The notes: a model not told the origin generated them from the sequence alone. 64,000 nt of DNA from Xanthobacteraceae bacterium (GCA_019635585.1 JAHBZE010000002.1:868001-932000); one strand, 5' to 3'; shown: positions 42,621 to 50,593, counted from the first letter of the stretch. A program made the numbers and translations.

Positions 42621-42652
42621 ACTCTTTAGGATTGAAGGCAAAGCTAACAAGT
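42621..42652. repeat. 13-6-13 palindromic element (E14)
   Basis: ACTCTTTAGGATT - GAAGGC - AAAGCTAACAAGT. Outer arms pair with two mismatches; the right half matches consensus exactly. It is the rightmost copy seen, 2.4 kb before the tRNA. Confidence 0.62.
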
Positions 42653-42711
42653 TTGTAGGCTTCGCAAAATAAGTGCCTATTTCACAAGCCCCGTAAAGCT
42701 GAGTTAGCTTA

Positions 42712-42764
42712 GTATCACTAACAGATACGCGCTAGTTGACAATGGTATCAAGACATGATACTAA
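42712..42764 (+). promoter_or_regulatory. higBA promoter with two operator palindromes
   Basis: TTGACA (42736-42741), 17 nt, then TACTAA (42759-42764) as -35/-10. The palindrome GTATCA-N5-TGATAC (42745-42761) lies between and over them, and a related GTATC-N7-GATAC (42712-42728) lies just upstream. The antitoxin HigA of such systems represses its own promoter at palindromes of this kind. The start of transcription would fall almost on the higB ATG at 42770, so the mRNA may be leaderless. Confidence 0.6.
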
Positions 42765-42769
42765 TTTGA

Positions 42770-43048
42770 ATGATCAAGAGCTTCAGTGACAAGCTGACGG
42801 AGGCTGTTTTCAATGGCGAATCTCCGAAAGGCTTTCCAAGCGATCTGGTCAAAGTAGCGCGCCGTAAACTTCGGATGGTCCATGCAGCCGTTGTCCTTTC
42901 CGACCTTGCCAGTCCGCCCGGCAACCGTCTCGAGACGTTGAAAGGCAACCGAGCCGGCCAGCATGCGATTCGAATCAACGATCAGTTTCGCGTGTGCTTC
43001 GAGTGGAAGGACGGCGCGATCAATGTGGAGATCGTCGACTACCACTGA
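42770..43048 (+). CDS. higB: HigB-type toxin (RelE superfamily)
   Basis: 92 aa of the HigB/plasmid-maintenance killer family: SFSDKLTEAVFNGE at the start, RRKLRMVHAAVVLSDLASPPGNRLETLKGNRAGQHAIRINDQFRVCFEWKDGAINVEIVDYH. HigB cleaves mRNA on the ribosome. Toxin before antitoxin is the usual hig order, and the antitoxin follows after 19 nt. Stabilises the integrated element, presumably. Confidence 0.92.
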   Translation: MIKSFSDKLTEAVFNGESPKGFPSDLVKVARRKLRMVHAAVVLSDLASPPGNRLETLKGNRAGQHAIRINDQFRVCFEWKDGAINVEIVDYH

Positions 43049-43067
43049 ATACCGACCCAAGAGGCCC

Positions 43068-43373
43068 ATGATGACAAAGAGGCTAGCTCCGATGCACCCA
43101 GGCGAAGTTCTCCGGGAGGAGTTTCTCAAGCCGCTTGATCTTTCGCCCTATGCAGTAGCGAAGGCGCTAGACCTTCCACGTACTCGAATCGAGCGTATTG
43201 CCGAAGAGAAAGTTGGTATCACCGCCGACACTGCACTTCATCTTGCTCGTTATTTCGGTACCAGTCCCGGCTTCTGGGCAAACCTTCAAAGCGATTACGA
43301 TCTGCAGATAGCTGAGAAAGAAATCGGCAAGAAGGTGCAAAAGATCGAACCTTTGAAGACGAAAGCCGCATAG
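43068..43373 (+). CDS. higA: HigA-type antitoxin
   Basis: About 101 aa starting MMTKRLAPMHPGEVLREEFLKPL, the family's typical beginning; a longer frame that runs back into higB is not real. An HTH_XRE domain follows (LSPYAVAKALDLPRTRIERIAEEKVGITADTALHLARYFGTSPGFWANLQSDYDL). It neutralises HigB and should repress the promoter at 42.71-42.76 kb. Confidence 0.92.
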   Translation: MMTKRLAPMHPGEVLREEFLKPLDLSPYAVAKALDLPRTRIERIAEEKVGITADTALHLARYFGTSPGFWANLQSDYDLQIAEKEIGKKVQKIEPLKTKAA

Positions 43374-43384
43374 TGCACGCGTCC

Positions 43385-43463
43385 AATTCGAAGCGATACT
43401 GACCGTCCGCTGACGTTCGCTCAAGTTTGCTAGACTAATCGTAGAATCGAAGCGAACCTGACC
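43385..43463. repeat. Imperfect direct repeat before the Xis-Int genes
   Basis: TTCGAAGCGATACTGACC (from 43387) recurs as ATCGAAGCGAACCTGACC (from 43446), about 59 bp apart, each followed by further GTTCGC words. Sites of this sort often bind Xis or the integrase arm domain. The rest of 43374-43568 contains nothing else I can name. Confidence 0.4.
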
Positions 43464-43568
43464 TTCGACCGTTCGCCACGATTTTGTGGCAATCATCGTT
43501 CGCGGTGAGGCGCCATCATCCGCTGACGCCATTCCCATAAACAACTTTAGCCTTCTATACGCTCGCGG

Positions 43569-44018
43569 ATGAGTTCATCCCGCGACAAACACCGTACCAC
43601 GGCTGCCAACCTGACTGCCGATTGTATCACCGAAACTACCCCGTTGCGGCTGGCTATCGCGGCCGCAATGGCGTTTCCAGATGGGTCGATGACCGAGTCC
43701 GGCCTGCGCAGAGAGAACGCTCGCGGTCGGCTGGCTGTCGAGCGGATAGCCGGCAAAATTTACACCACCCTTGCAGACATTGAGAGGATGCGAACCCTAT
43801 GCCGAGAAGAAAGAAAGGCCCCAGACTCTGGCTACGCAAACCAAGAATACACGGCAGCACTAAGCGCGCCGCCGAGTGGATCATCCTCGATGGCAACAGC
43901 CAAATCGTCACTGGATGCGCTGCTGATGATGTTGGATCAGCCGAGCGAAAGCTCGTCGAATACCTCAAGAAGAAGCACCAACCGCTCCGCAAAGAGCAGC
44001 ACATCGAAGACATCCTGA
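43569..44018 (+). CDS. Excisionase-like / helix-turn-helix protein overlapping the integrase gene
   Basis: 149 aa. The core LRLAIAAAMAFPDGSMTESGLRRENARGRLAVERIAGKIYTTLADIERMRTLCR is a helix-turn-helix type seen next to integrases in Hyphomicrobiales (AFPDGSMT-SGLRREIARGRL pattern, from memory). The tail is Ser-rich. Its last 220 nt overlap the start of the integrase gene in another frame; both frames look genuine, since the tail composition also recurs in relatives as I recall them. Likely the directionality factor for the integrase. Confidence 0.72.
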   Translation: MSSSRDKHRTTAANLTADCITETTPLRLAIAAAMAFPDGSMTESGLRRENARGRLAVERIAGKIYTTLADIERMRTLCREERKAPDSGYANQEYTAALSAPPSGSSSMATAKSSLDALLMMLDQPSESSSNTSRRSTNRSAKSSTSKTS

Positions 44019-45094
44019 TCACCGATGTTTTGGCAATTTACTATCGCGACAAGGCACATCTTCAGATGCGCCCCGAAGATATGAAAGCTCGACTCCGCCG
44101 CCTCGCAAAGTTCTGGGCTGGCAAGAAGCTCGCTGAAATCAACGGCGATACCTGCCGGCAATACGTCGATTGGATGCCAAAGGAGAAGAAGCCACGGCTA
44201 GGGTCTCGAACCAAGAACACCACGGGTGGACGCCGAAGGGACTTGGAAGACCTCAGGGCAGCCGTGAATCACCACAGCAAAGAGGGGCTACATCGAGGTA
44301 TTGTTCGCGTGACGCTTCCGCAAAAAGGGCGACCACGTGATCGCTGGCTGACCCGCGACGAAGCTGCCGCACTTCTGCACGCATGCTGGCGCGCACGCGA
44401 GATTCAGACACAACATCGTGGCAAGCTGAAAGGTCAGAAGATCGTGACCGACAAGCGGCCTGCGCAGCACATCGCTCGCTTCATCCTGATCGCACTCTAC
44501 ACTGGGACGCGCGCGTCAGCCGTAGCTGCGGCGTCACCGTTCCGGAGCGAAGGTCGCTCATACGTTGATCTTGAAAGTGGGCTGTTCTACCGGCTTGCCG
44601 AGGGCGCCCGAGAAACGAAGAAGCGGCAGCCGCCGGTACCACTGCCGCCGCGCCTGCTCACACATATGCGGCGATGGGTCGACAAGAAGATCGCTAAACG
44701 ACATTTCGTCGAGTGGAACGACAAACCTGTCAAATCAGTCACGACCGGCTTTCGGAGCGCCGTTCGACGTGCGGGCCTGTCTGGAAAGGTCACTCCCCAT
44801 ACGCTGCGCCACACAGCCGCTACTTGGCTCATGCAGGCGGGCGTACCCATGTGGGACGCGAGCGGCTTCTTGGGCATGACGCAGGAGACGCTGGAAAGCG
44901 TCTATGGCCATCACCATCCCGAACATCTCCGCAGCGCCGCCGTTGCGATCGGCTCGCAGCGCCACCAATCATTGGCGAAACATTGGCAGACGAAAAATCC
45001 GCCAATCGAGCACCAGCATAAGTCTTTGAAAGAATTTGGTGGGCCTGCCTGGACTCGAACCAGGAACCAGACCGTTATGAGCGGTCGGCTCTAA
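43799..45094 (+). CDS. Site-specific tyrosine integrase of the tRNA-Ile2 island
   Basis: 431 aa. Core-binding domain in the first 170 residues (LAIYYRDKAHLQMRPEDMKARLRRLAKFW), catalytic domain with YTGTRASAVAAASP (Arg I), TPHTLRHTAATWLMQAG (His-x-x-Arg), GFLGMTQETLESVYGHHHPEHL (Tyr nucleophile). In the last motif the usual LGH histidine is Met, with HHH after the tyrosine, a known pattern in this group. The final 19 or so residues (GGPAWTRTRNQTVMSGRL) are the antisense reading of the tRNA gene, so the reading frame was fixed when the element integrated; the functional C-terminus is earlier. Confidence 0.92.
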   Translation: MPRRKKGPRLWLRKPRIHGSTKRAAEWIILDGNSQIVTGCAADDVGSAERKLVEYLKKKHQPLRKEQHIEDILITDVLAIYYRDKAHLQMRPEDMKARLRRLAKFWAGKKLAEINGDTCRQYVDWMPKEKKPRLGSRTKNTTGGRRRDLEDLRAAVNHHSKEGLHRGIVRVTLPQKGRPRDRWLTRDEAAALLHACWRAREIQTQHRGKLKGQKIVTDKRPAQHIARFILIALYTGTRASAVAAASPFRSEGRSYVDLESGLFYRLAEGARETKKRQPPVPLPPRLLTHMRRWVDKKIAKRHFVEWNDKPVKSVTTGFRSAVRRAGLSGKVTPHTLRHTAATWLMQAGVPMWDASGFLGMTQETLESVYGHHHPEHLRSAAVAIGSQRHQSLAKHWQTKNPPIEHQHKSLKEFGGPAWTRTRNQTVMSGRL

Positions 45095-45112
45095 CCATTG
45101 AGCTACAGGCCC
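45037..45112 (-). tRNA. tRNA-Ile2 (anticodon CAU), island attachment site
   Basis: On the minus strand a full cloverleaf runs from GGGCCTG (45112-45106) to CAGGCCC-A-CCA (45047-45037). It contains TAGCTCAATGGTTAGAGC (D arm), a CTCATAA anticodon loop and GGTTCGAGTCC (T arm). CAU with this body (CTCATAA, GGTTAGAGC as in E. coli IleX/IleY) indicates the isoleucine tRNA whose C34 is changed to lysidine, rather than a methionine tRNA. CCA is encoded. The tRNA 3' half faces the integrase, as expected for an attB/attL site. Confidence 0.93.
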
Positions 45113-45219
45113 GGAAGTGGCGGCAAACTATCAAGCACGCACGGACCGCACAACGGCCATGCCCGCGCCGTAAATAGGCGATGAAACCGCTGGCGAACGA
45201 CCCTGGACATTGGGAGAAA

Positions 45220-45951
45220 ATGACGATGGCCTTGATCCGGATTCTCGCCGCAGCACTTCTGATCGGTTTCGCTATGCTGCCTCAGGGAGCACTGGCCGAT
45301 CCGGCACAGGAACGCATCCCGACGCTCGCCTTGTCCGGCGAAGGCATCGCAGAAGCGAAGCCGGAGCTTGCCATCGTCCAGATCGGCGTCGCGGTGACCG
45401 CAAAGGTCGCCAAAGACGCACTTGCGGAGAATTCGAAGCTGCTTGCCGCCGCCCTCAATGCCGCGAAGGAAAACGGCGTCGAGCCGCGCGACCTGCAAAC
45501 CTCAGGCCTTTCGCTGCGCCCCGACATCGTCCGCGCCGACAAGTGGCCGAACCGCGAAGTCGTCGGCTATCAGGTGAACAATCTCGTCACGATGCGCATA
45601 CGCGATATCTCGAAGCTCGGCGCCCTGCTCGACCGTCTGGTCGTGCTCGGCATCAACGATATCCGCAATATCCAGTTTTCGGTCGCCGATCCCGCGCCGC
45701 TGATCGAACAGGCGCGGATCGCCGCGATCAAGGACGTAATGGAGAAGGCGCAGAAATATGCTGACGCCGCGAACCTGAAAATCGTCCGCGTGCTGACGCT
45801 GAATGAAGCAACGGTCGAGGTTCCGGGCCGCGTGCAGAACGTATTCGTCGCCCGTGCCGCAAGCGCGCCACGTCCCGAAGTGCCGGTAGAAGGCGGCGAA
45901 CTGACCTATCGCGCACGGGTCAGCGCGACCTTCGAGATCGCGCCGAAATAG
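45220..45951 (+). CDS. SIMPL-domain (DUF541) exported protein
   Basis: About 243 aa from the ATG at 45220 (GGGAG 5 nt before); an upstream ATG at 45181 lacks this. A signal peptide (ALIRILAAALLIGFAMLPQGALADP) leads into the SIMPL domain: TLALSGEGIAEAKPELAIVQIGV, LQTSGLSLRPDI, GYQVNNLVTMRIRDISKLGALLDRLVVLG, AIKDVMEKAQKYADAANLKIVRVLTLNE. Periplasmic or outer-membrane associated; SIMPL proteins have been linked to stress tolerance. It is the first core gene after the tRNA. Confidence 0.88.
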   Translation: MTMALIRILAAALLIGFAMLPQGALADPAQERIPTLALSGEGIAEAKPELAIVQIGVAVTAKVAKDALAENSKLLAAALNAAKENGVEPRDLQTSGLSLRPDIVRADKWPNREVVGYQVNNLVTMRIRDISKLGALLDRLVVLGINDIRNIQFSVADPAPLIEQARIAAIKDVMEKAQKYADAANLKIVRVLTLNEATVEVPGRVQNVFVARAASAPRPEVPVEGGELTYRARVSATFEIAPK

Positions 45952-45957
45952 CCAGCT

Positions 45958-46308
45958 TTAGTTCTTACGGCGGTTTTCGTCGTCGACCAGTACCACGCGC
46001 GGCTGGAAGCGCTTCGCCTCCGCTTCCTCCATCTGCGCATAGGCGCAGATGATGATGTGATCGCCTTTCTGCACCAGACGCGCTGCCGCGCCGTTCAGCG
46101 TGATCGCGCCCGACTGCGAGGGCTCCTCGATCACATAAGTCGCGAAGCGCGCGCCCGAAGAGATGTTGTAGATCTCGACGCGCTCGTTCTTGAGGAAGCC
46201 GGCCGCATCCATCAGCGCGCGGTCGATGCCGATCGAGCCCTCATAATCGAGGTCCGCGCCCGTGACCGTAGCGCGGTGGATTTTGCCTTTCATCAACGTG
46301 AGCAGCAT
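45958..46308 (-). CDS. panD: Aspartate 1-decarboxylase proenzyme
   Basis: About 116 aa from the ATG at 46308 (GGGGA upstream; ATG at 46293 also possible). PanD makes beta-alanine for pantothenate. [21 protein letters not shown] carries the self-cleavage site Gly-Ser (24/25) that gives the pyruvoyl group; EVYNISNG-like [14 protein letters not shown] and [22 protein letters not shown] follow. A true pantothenate gene in the core, unrelated to the PanB-like genes of the accessory operon. Confidence 0.95.
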   Translation of the reverse strand: MLLTLMKGKIHRATVTGADLDYEGSIGIDRALMDAAGFLKNERVEIYNISSGARFATYVIEEPSQSGAITLNGAAARLVQKGDHIIICAYAQMEEAEAKRFQPRVVLVDDENRRKN

Positions 46309-46441
46309 GGCGGCGTCCCCAAAAAATGAGGCCGCGCCTATAGCAGTTTTTTGTGCGCGCACCAGCACAATTTTGGAGCGCAACCCGGCGCTTGCGGAAT
46401 GGTTTAGCCCTCACCATGTGAGGCGCTGAAAGGGAGCCGAA

Positions 46442-46837
46442 ATGAGACGGACATTCGAGGATTCCAGCAGGTTCGACCGTGCGGATGGCCTGTCGCACAA
46501 GGAACGGCTGGCGCGTCTCGATGCGCTCGCCTCCTTCATGGATTCCGCCATCGTTATTCCCGGCACGAATATCCGCTTCGGCGCGGACGCGTTGATTGGT
46601 CTCGTGCCCGGCATCGGCGACGCGGTGACCGCGGGCATTTCCTGTCTGATCGTGCTGGAAGCGCGCCGCATGGGCGCGCCGGGTCATGTCATTGCAAAAA
46701 TGCTCGGCAACATCGCGATCGATGGACTGGTCGGCGCGATTCCGGTACTCGGCGACATCTTCGACGTCGCCTTCCGGGCGAACATTCGCAACACGCACCT
46801 TCTGCGCCGCCACCTCGAGCGCACCCGCCGCGTCTAG
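46442..46837 (+). CDS. DUF4112 membrane-associated protein
   Basis: 131 aa with the DUF4112 core: RLDALASFMDSAIVIPGTNIRFGADALIGLVPGIGDAVTAGISCLIVLEARRMG and VLGDIFDVAFRANIRNTHLL. Two hydrophobic stretches with the repeated PGIGD/PVLGD motif suggest membrane insertion. Function unknown. The stop overlaps the convergent DUF1328 gene by 4 nt. Confidence 0.88.
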   Translation: MRRTFEDSSRFDRADGLSHKERLARLDALASFMDSAIVIPGTNIRFGADALIGLVPGIGDAVTAGISCLIVLEARRMGAPGHVIAKMLGNIAIDGLVGAIPVLGDIFDVAFRANIRNTHLLRRHLERTRRV

Positions 46838-47064
46838 GCTTCGAGCGCCGCGAGAATGAGCGGCAACGCCGAAGTGGTTGCCGGCGTCGACGGCGCGATC
46901 GCACCCGCGATCAGCCAGGCAAAACCGAGCAGCAGCAGAAAGCCGATGAAGAACAGCGCAAACAGGACCATCGAGATCCGCTTCGCGACCACGGAGATGT
47001 TGGTCAGCCCAAACGCGCCCGCGACCAGCGACAGCACCAAAAAGATAATCGCGTAACGAAGCAT
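46834..47064 (-). CDS. DUF1328 (YtjA-like) small membrane protein
   Basis: 76 aa from the ATG at 47064: MLRYAIIFLVLSLVAGAFGLTNISVVAKRISMVLFALFFIGFLLLLGF, the standard DUF1328 sequence with two membrane helices. Starting further upstream (47097) would only add a tail outside the family. Usually stress-linked, function unknown. The C-terminal 20 residues (SALPLILAALEA) exceed the common length. Confidence 0.85.
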   Translation of the reverse strand: MLRYAIIFLVLSLVAGAFGLTNISVVAKRISMVLFALFFIGFLLLLGFAWLIAGAIAPSTPATTSALPLILAALEA

Positions 47065-47169
47065 GGTCTCACCCGTTGGTAATCGGGAGAGAAACACCGC
47101 AGCGGAACTTTGGTTCCGCCGCTATTGGCGGCTGAGCATGAAATCGGGGTCGGGCTTGCGCGAACTTGC

Positions 47170-47484
47170 CTATTTCTTTTCAAGCAACAGCCGGTTGCCC
47201 TGCTTTTCGATCAGCACCTTCGCCTGCTCCGCCATCTTGGCAAGCAGCCACGGCAGCGTCACATCGATCACGACGTGATCGTCATGAATGTCGATATTAC
47301 CGGCGGCGTTCTGGCCGAGCATGGAAACGTTGAAGGCGACCTGATCGCCGCTCCAGGTTTCGTCGGCGAAATTCATCATGCCGCCGCCCTTTTCGCGCGC
47401 GACTGCGAAGCCGCGCTTGATGCGGCGCGCCGCCTCTTCCTTGCCGAGCTTGTGCGGGATCGAAACCGTGACCTTTTCCGACAT
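47170..47484 (-). CDS. Polyhydroxyalkanoate-granule-type protein (PHA_gran_rgn)
   Basis: 104 aa matching the polyhydroxyalkanoic acid system family: MSEKVTVSIPHKLGKEEAARRIKRGF, the middle WSGDQVAFNVSMLGQNAAGNIDIHDDHVVIDVTLPWLLAKMAEQAKVLIEKQGNRLLLE. Small SRPBCC-like/cystatin-like beta fold. Usually found beside PHA genes; here alone. Confidence 0.82.
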   Translation of the reverse strand: MSEKVTVSIPHKLGKEEAARRIKRGFAVAREKGGGMMNFADETWSGDQVAFNVSMLGQNAAGNIDIHDDHVVIDVTLPWLLAKMAEQAKVLIEKQGNRLLLEKK

Positions 47485-47543
47485 TTGCGCCTCCGCGTCA
47501 CGCTCTAGATAGGCCGATGACGGCCGGAAGCAAGACCGCGCTA

Positions 47544-48152
47544 TTATGGAAAAACGATATCCGGAATCTGCGCCGGGTCATAAATCTCCGGATGCGCAGC
47601 TTCGGTAACGCGATAGAGCGGCCAGGTGAATCCCGCGCCGGCCAGCGCGATAAGCAACGGCTCCAGCGCCCGCAAATAAGCCGCAAGTCCAAGCGGCAGG
47701 ATGACGAAGAACAATATGGCGATGACGAAGATTACCGTCATCGCCGTATGACGTCCTTTACTCAAGCCGCTTTCAAAGCGGATCGTGCTCCGCACGTCCG
47801 ATGGAATCGCGCGATGCAGGTCGAGCAGGAAGCGGCCATACTCCGCATTCCGCTCCTCGTCGCAAGCTCCCCACTTCGAAGCGCTCAACACCGTCAGCGA
47901 TTTTCCATCCGTGAACGTGACGCGGCAACTACCGATGCGGCCCTGTTTCGGAATGAACGCGATTTGCGGATTGATGCGTTTAATCGCCGCCCAGTTGCGG
48001 GTACGCGCCTCGCCACCGGCGAACCACCCGATACCCTTCGGCGAAAGATAGACGCCATCGTCGTGATTCTTCAGGTAGAAACGAGCCGAGTCTTCGCGAA
48101 CGAACAGTTTGTATTCGGCGGCCGGAATTTCGGCGGGCGCGGATGCGTTCAT
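47544..48152 (-). CDS. Membrane protein of unknown function
   Basis: 202 aa. The N-terminal 130 residues form a soluble PH-like or DUF-type domain (YKLFVREDSARFYLKNHDDGVYLSPKGIGWFAGGEARTRNW). Two membrane helices follow (AMTVIFVIAILFFVILPLGLAAYL, LLIALAGAGFTWPLY). It lies 7 nt after the MFS gene, probably in one operon. Function unknown. Confidence 0.72.
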   Translation of the reverse strand: MNASAPAEIPAAEYKLFVREDSARFYLKNHDDGVYLSPKGIGWFAGGEARTRNWAAIKRINPQIAFIPKQGRIGSCRVTFTDGKSLTVLSASKWGACDEERNAEYGRFLLDLHRAIPSDVRSTIRFESGLSKGRHTAMTVIFVIAILFFVILPLGLAAYLRALEPLLIALAGAGFTWPLYRVTEAAHPEIYDPAQIPDIVFP

Positions 48153-48159
48153 CCGCGCA

Positions 48160-49413
48160 TTATGCAGCAGCTGTGCTTCCCGGCGAAGTTCCCTGCTTTT
48201 TTGGCCGCGAGGCGAGCAGGAGCCAGACCGCGATAGAAACGTTCAGAAGATTCCACGCCAGCCCGTTTGCGAAAGCCGCGTGATAGGAGCCGGTGTAATC
48301 GAAGATCGCGCCCGAGATCCAGCCACCGAAGGCCATGCCGATGATGGTCGAAAAGATCACGATGCCGACGCGCACGCCCGCCTCCTGCGGCGGGAAATAT
48401 TCGCGCACGATCACCGCATACATCGGCACGATGCCGCCCTGGAACAGGCCGAACAGAATCGAGATCGCGTAAAGCGATGTCAACCCGTCGAAGAAGAGAT
48501 AAAGAAAGAGTGCGACGCCTTGCAGGAACGAACCGATCAGGAGCGTGCCGACGCCGCCGATCCGGTCCGCGACGAAGCCGGACGCGACGCGGCTGACGAT
48601 GCCGAAGGCGAGCATCAGCGAAAGCATTTCCGCGCCGCGCGCCGCGCCATAGCCGAGATCGCCGCAATAGGCGACGATGTGAACCTGCGGCATCGACATC
48701 GCGACACAGCAGGCGACGCCCGCGACGCTCAAAATCACCATCAGCGCGTTCGAGGAAAGCCCGAGCGCATTGCGCGCGCCTGCCGCCGCGGCATTCGCCG
48801 CCGTGACTTCCGAAAGCGCGATGCGGCGGCGGAACACGAGCGTGAGCGGCAAAATCGCGAGCAGCACAAATACGCCGATCCACAATTGCGTCGGCCGCCA
48901 GCCGTATGTCGCCGCCGAATATTGCACGATCGGCGGCCACACCGCGCCGGCGACATAATTTCCCGACGCCGCTATCGCGACCGCAATCCCGCGCCGCTTC
49001 GTGAACCAGTGCGAGAGATCCGCCATCATCGGCGCGAACGTCACCGACGCGCCGATGCCGATCAGAAGATGCGCGAGCGCGAACAGAAACAGCGTCGGCG
49101 AGATACCGGAAAGCAGATAGCCGGCGCAAAGCGAAATGGTCGCGATGATCATCGGCATCACGATGCCGTAGCGGTCGGCGAGCCGCCCGAGCGTGATGCC
49201 GCCGATCCCGAATCCGAGCATCGTCAGTGTATAGGGCAGCGTCGCGTCGGCGCGCAGCACGCCGAAATCCTTCTGTACATAAGGCAGGATCACCACGACC
49301 GACCACATGCCGACGGAACCGATCGCGCCGGCAAGCAATGCCGTCCACAGCCGCGCCCAGGCGTAGGGGGACTCGGCTACTCCGGCCGCGCCGGGATTCG
49401 CTTGCGTGCTCAT
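48160..49413 (-). CDS. MFS transporter (oxalate/formate- or monocarboxylate-like)
   Basis: 417 aa with 12 predicted membrane helices. The layout is MFS: loop-2 motif GRLADRYGIVMP, helices 4-5 ASVTFAPMMADLSHWFTKRRGIAVAIAASGNYVAGAVWPP, second-half RVASGFVADRIGGVGTLLIGS. The sequence style fits the OFA/MCT (oxalate:formate, monocarboxylate) groups. The substrate is not readable. Probable operon with the following gene. Confidence 0.87.
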   Translation of the reverse strand: MSTQANPGAAGVAESPYAWARLWTALLAGAIGSVGMWSVVVILPYVQKDFGVLRADATLPYTLTMLGFGIGGITLGRLADRYGIVMPMIIATISLCAGYLLSGISPTLFLFALAHLLIGIGASVTFAPMMADLSHWFTKRRGIAVAIAASGNYVAGAVWPPIVQYSAATYGWRPTQLWIGVFVLLAILPLTLVFRRRIALSEVTAANAAAAGARNALGLSSNALMVILSVAGVACCVAMSMPQVHIVAYCGDLGYGAARGAEMLSLMLAFGIVSRVASGFVADRIGGVGTLLIGSFLQGVALFLYLFFDGLTSLYAISILFGLFQGGIVPMYAVIVREYFPPQEAGVRVGIVIFSTIIGMAFGGWISGAIFDYTGSYHAAFANGLAWNLLNVSIAVWLLLASRPKKQGTSPGSTAAA

Positions 49414-49547
49414 GATGCGAAGGTTGTCGGGGCAGAAGCCAATAGCGTCAAGCTGCGTTGCGGCGTAAACGGCGCGGCTCTGCCCTGCAATTTGTCATGG
49501 CCGGAGGCGCGAACCTTCGCCCCGGCGATGTCCCGCCCCGCGGCACG

Positions 49548-50255
49548 TTATTTGTCGCGGTCGTATTGATGCTCGACCGGCGACTTCGTCTGCGAAGAAC
49601 CGGACGGCGAAGAGCGCGGGCGCTCCGCCCCTTGTTTCGCCTGCCCGCCCATCTGGCGGAGGTTGATCATAACCCCTTGCATCATCACCGCGCGGCGCTT
49701 CCAGAGCGTGCGCAGGAAAATGAATACGCCGAGGAACGCGCCGAGGAGGCTCAATCCCACGGTCAGCAGAATGGTGCCGACCAGGCCGCCGACGAAATCT
49801 TTGCGGATCGAGAGCAGCGCGCGGTTGTTCGCCGATTTCTCGCGATAGTCCGCGGTGATCGTATAGTCGCCGCTTTCGGGAATCGAGAACTGCAGCACCG
49901 CGAAGCCGGTCTGCCCGCCGTAATTATAGCGCGAGCCGACGCTTGCGGCCTCGACCGGAATTTCGCGCCCGCCCGCGCTACGCACAGTCAGCCGCAGGCC
50001 CGAGATCGAGCCCTGCGAAATCACGATTTCGCCGTTGATAACCGCGCGGCTGTCGGAGAACACCGTATAGGTGCCGCGCGAGAGCGAGAATATTTTCGTC
50101 TCCGGCGCGATCAGCCGTGGCACCGCCTCGTCGCCGCTGAAGAGACTCCAGAGCGCGACCGGCACCGGCACGATCAGCGAGCCGAAAAAGAGGATGCCCG
50201 CGATCACGTACCAGAAGCGGCCCGGCACGCGCGGGGAAACAGCGGCTTCGCTCAT
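49548..50255 (-). CDS. Membrane-anchored protein with a periplasmic beta domain
   Basis: 235 aa from the ATG at 50255; a longer frame to 50873 is an Arg-rich non-coding read-through. TM helix FWYVIAGILFFGSLIVPVPVALWSLF near the start, a middle beta domain (IFSLSRGTYTVFSDSRAVINGEIVIS, GDYTITADYREKSANNRAL), a second TM (VGTILLTVGLSLLGAFLGVFIFL) and a disordered tail. Periplasmic domain between two helices. No named family. Confidence 0.75.
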   Translation of the reverse strand: MSEAAVSPRVPGRFWYVIAGILFFGSLIVPVPVALWSLFSGDEAVPRLIAPETKIFSLSRGTYTVFSDSRAVINGEIVISQGSISGLRLTVRSAGGREIPVEAASVGSRYNYGGQTGFAVLQFSIPESGDYTITADYREKSANNRALLSIRKDFVGGLVGTILLTVGLSLLGAFLGVFIFLRTLWKRRAVMMQGVMINLRQMGGQAKQGAERPRSSPSGSSQTKSPVEHQYDRDK

Positions 50256-50371
50256 CGTCTCAGGCTCCGTCCGGGGAAACAGCGCGAATACATTTGAAAT
50301 CGTGCGCCACCCGCCCGAGCCCGTCAAATTGCGATTGCGTGAACGCGCGTCGCGCAGGAAACGAGAAAAAA

Positions 50372-50593
50372 CTACGCCTCGTTCAGGCCCGCACCTCGTT
50401 CGGAGAGAAAGCGCATCGCCTTCCCGGTCAGCTCGTAAGGCGCGATATCCGCGTCGCTCTCGTTCGAAGGCGTGATGAAACCCGCGGTAAGCAGCGCCTC
50501 GATTGCGAGCCGCTTTTCCGGCGTGAGCGAAAGTGGCGCGCGCTGGCCGATGTCGGACAAAAGCGCGATCTGCTCGTCGGAAATTTCGGACAT
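50372..50593 (-). CDS. Small 73-aa protein
   Basis: ATG at 50593 with GGAGGG 6 nt upstream. MSEISDEQIALLSDIGQRAPLSLTPEKRLAIEALLTAGFI and a wing-like end YELTGKAMRFLSERG suggest a compact winged-helix-like fold, as in short regulators. No family recognised. Same direction as the membrane protein gene 117 nt downstream. Confidence 0.65.
   Translation of the reverse strand: MSEISDEQIALLSDIGQRAPLSLTPEKRLAIEALLTAGFITPSNESDADIAPYELTGKAMRFLSERGAGLNEA

Noticed and set aside
42963-43067. N-terminal extension of HigA into higB
   Set aside because: It reads higB in another frame; HigA family members start at MTKRLAPMHPGE.
48149-49348. A 399-codon frame on the same strand as the MFS gene
   Set aside because: Alternate frame of the MFS transporter gene; Arg/Asp/His-rich and without membrane helices, while frame one gives a perfect 12-helix MFS.
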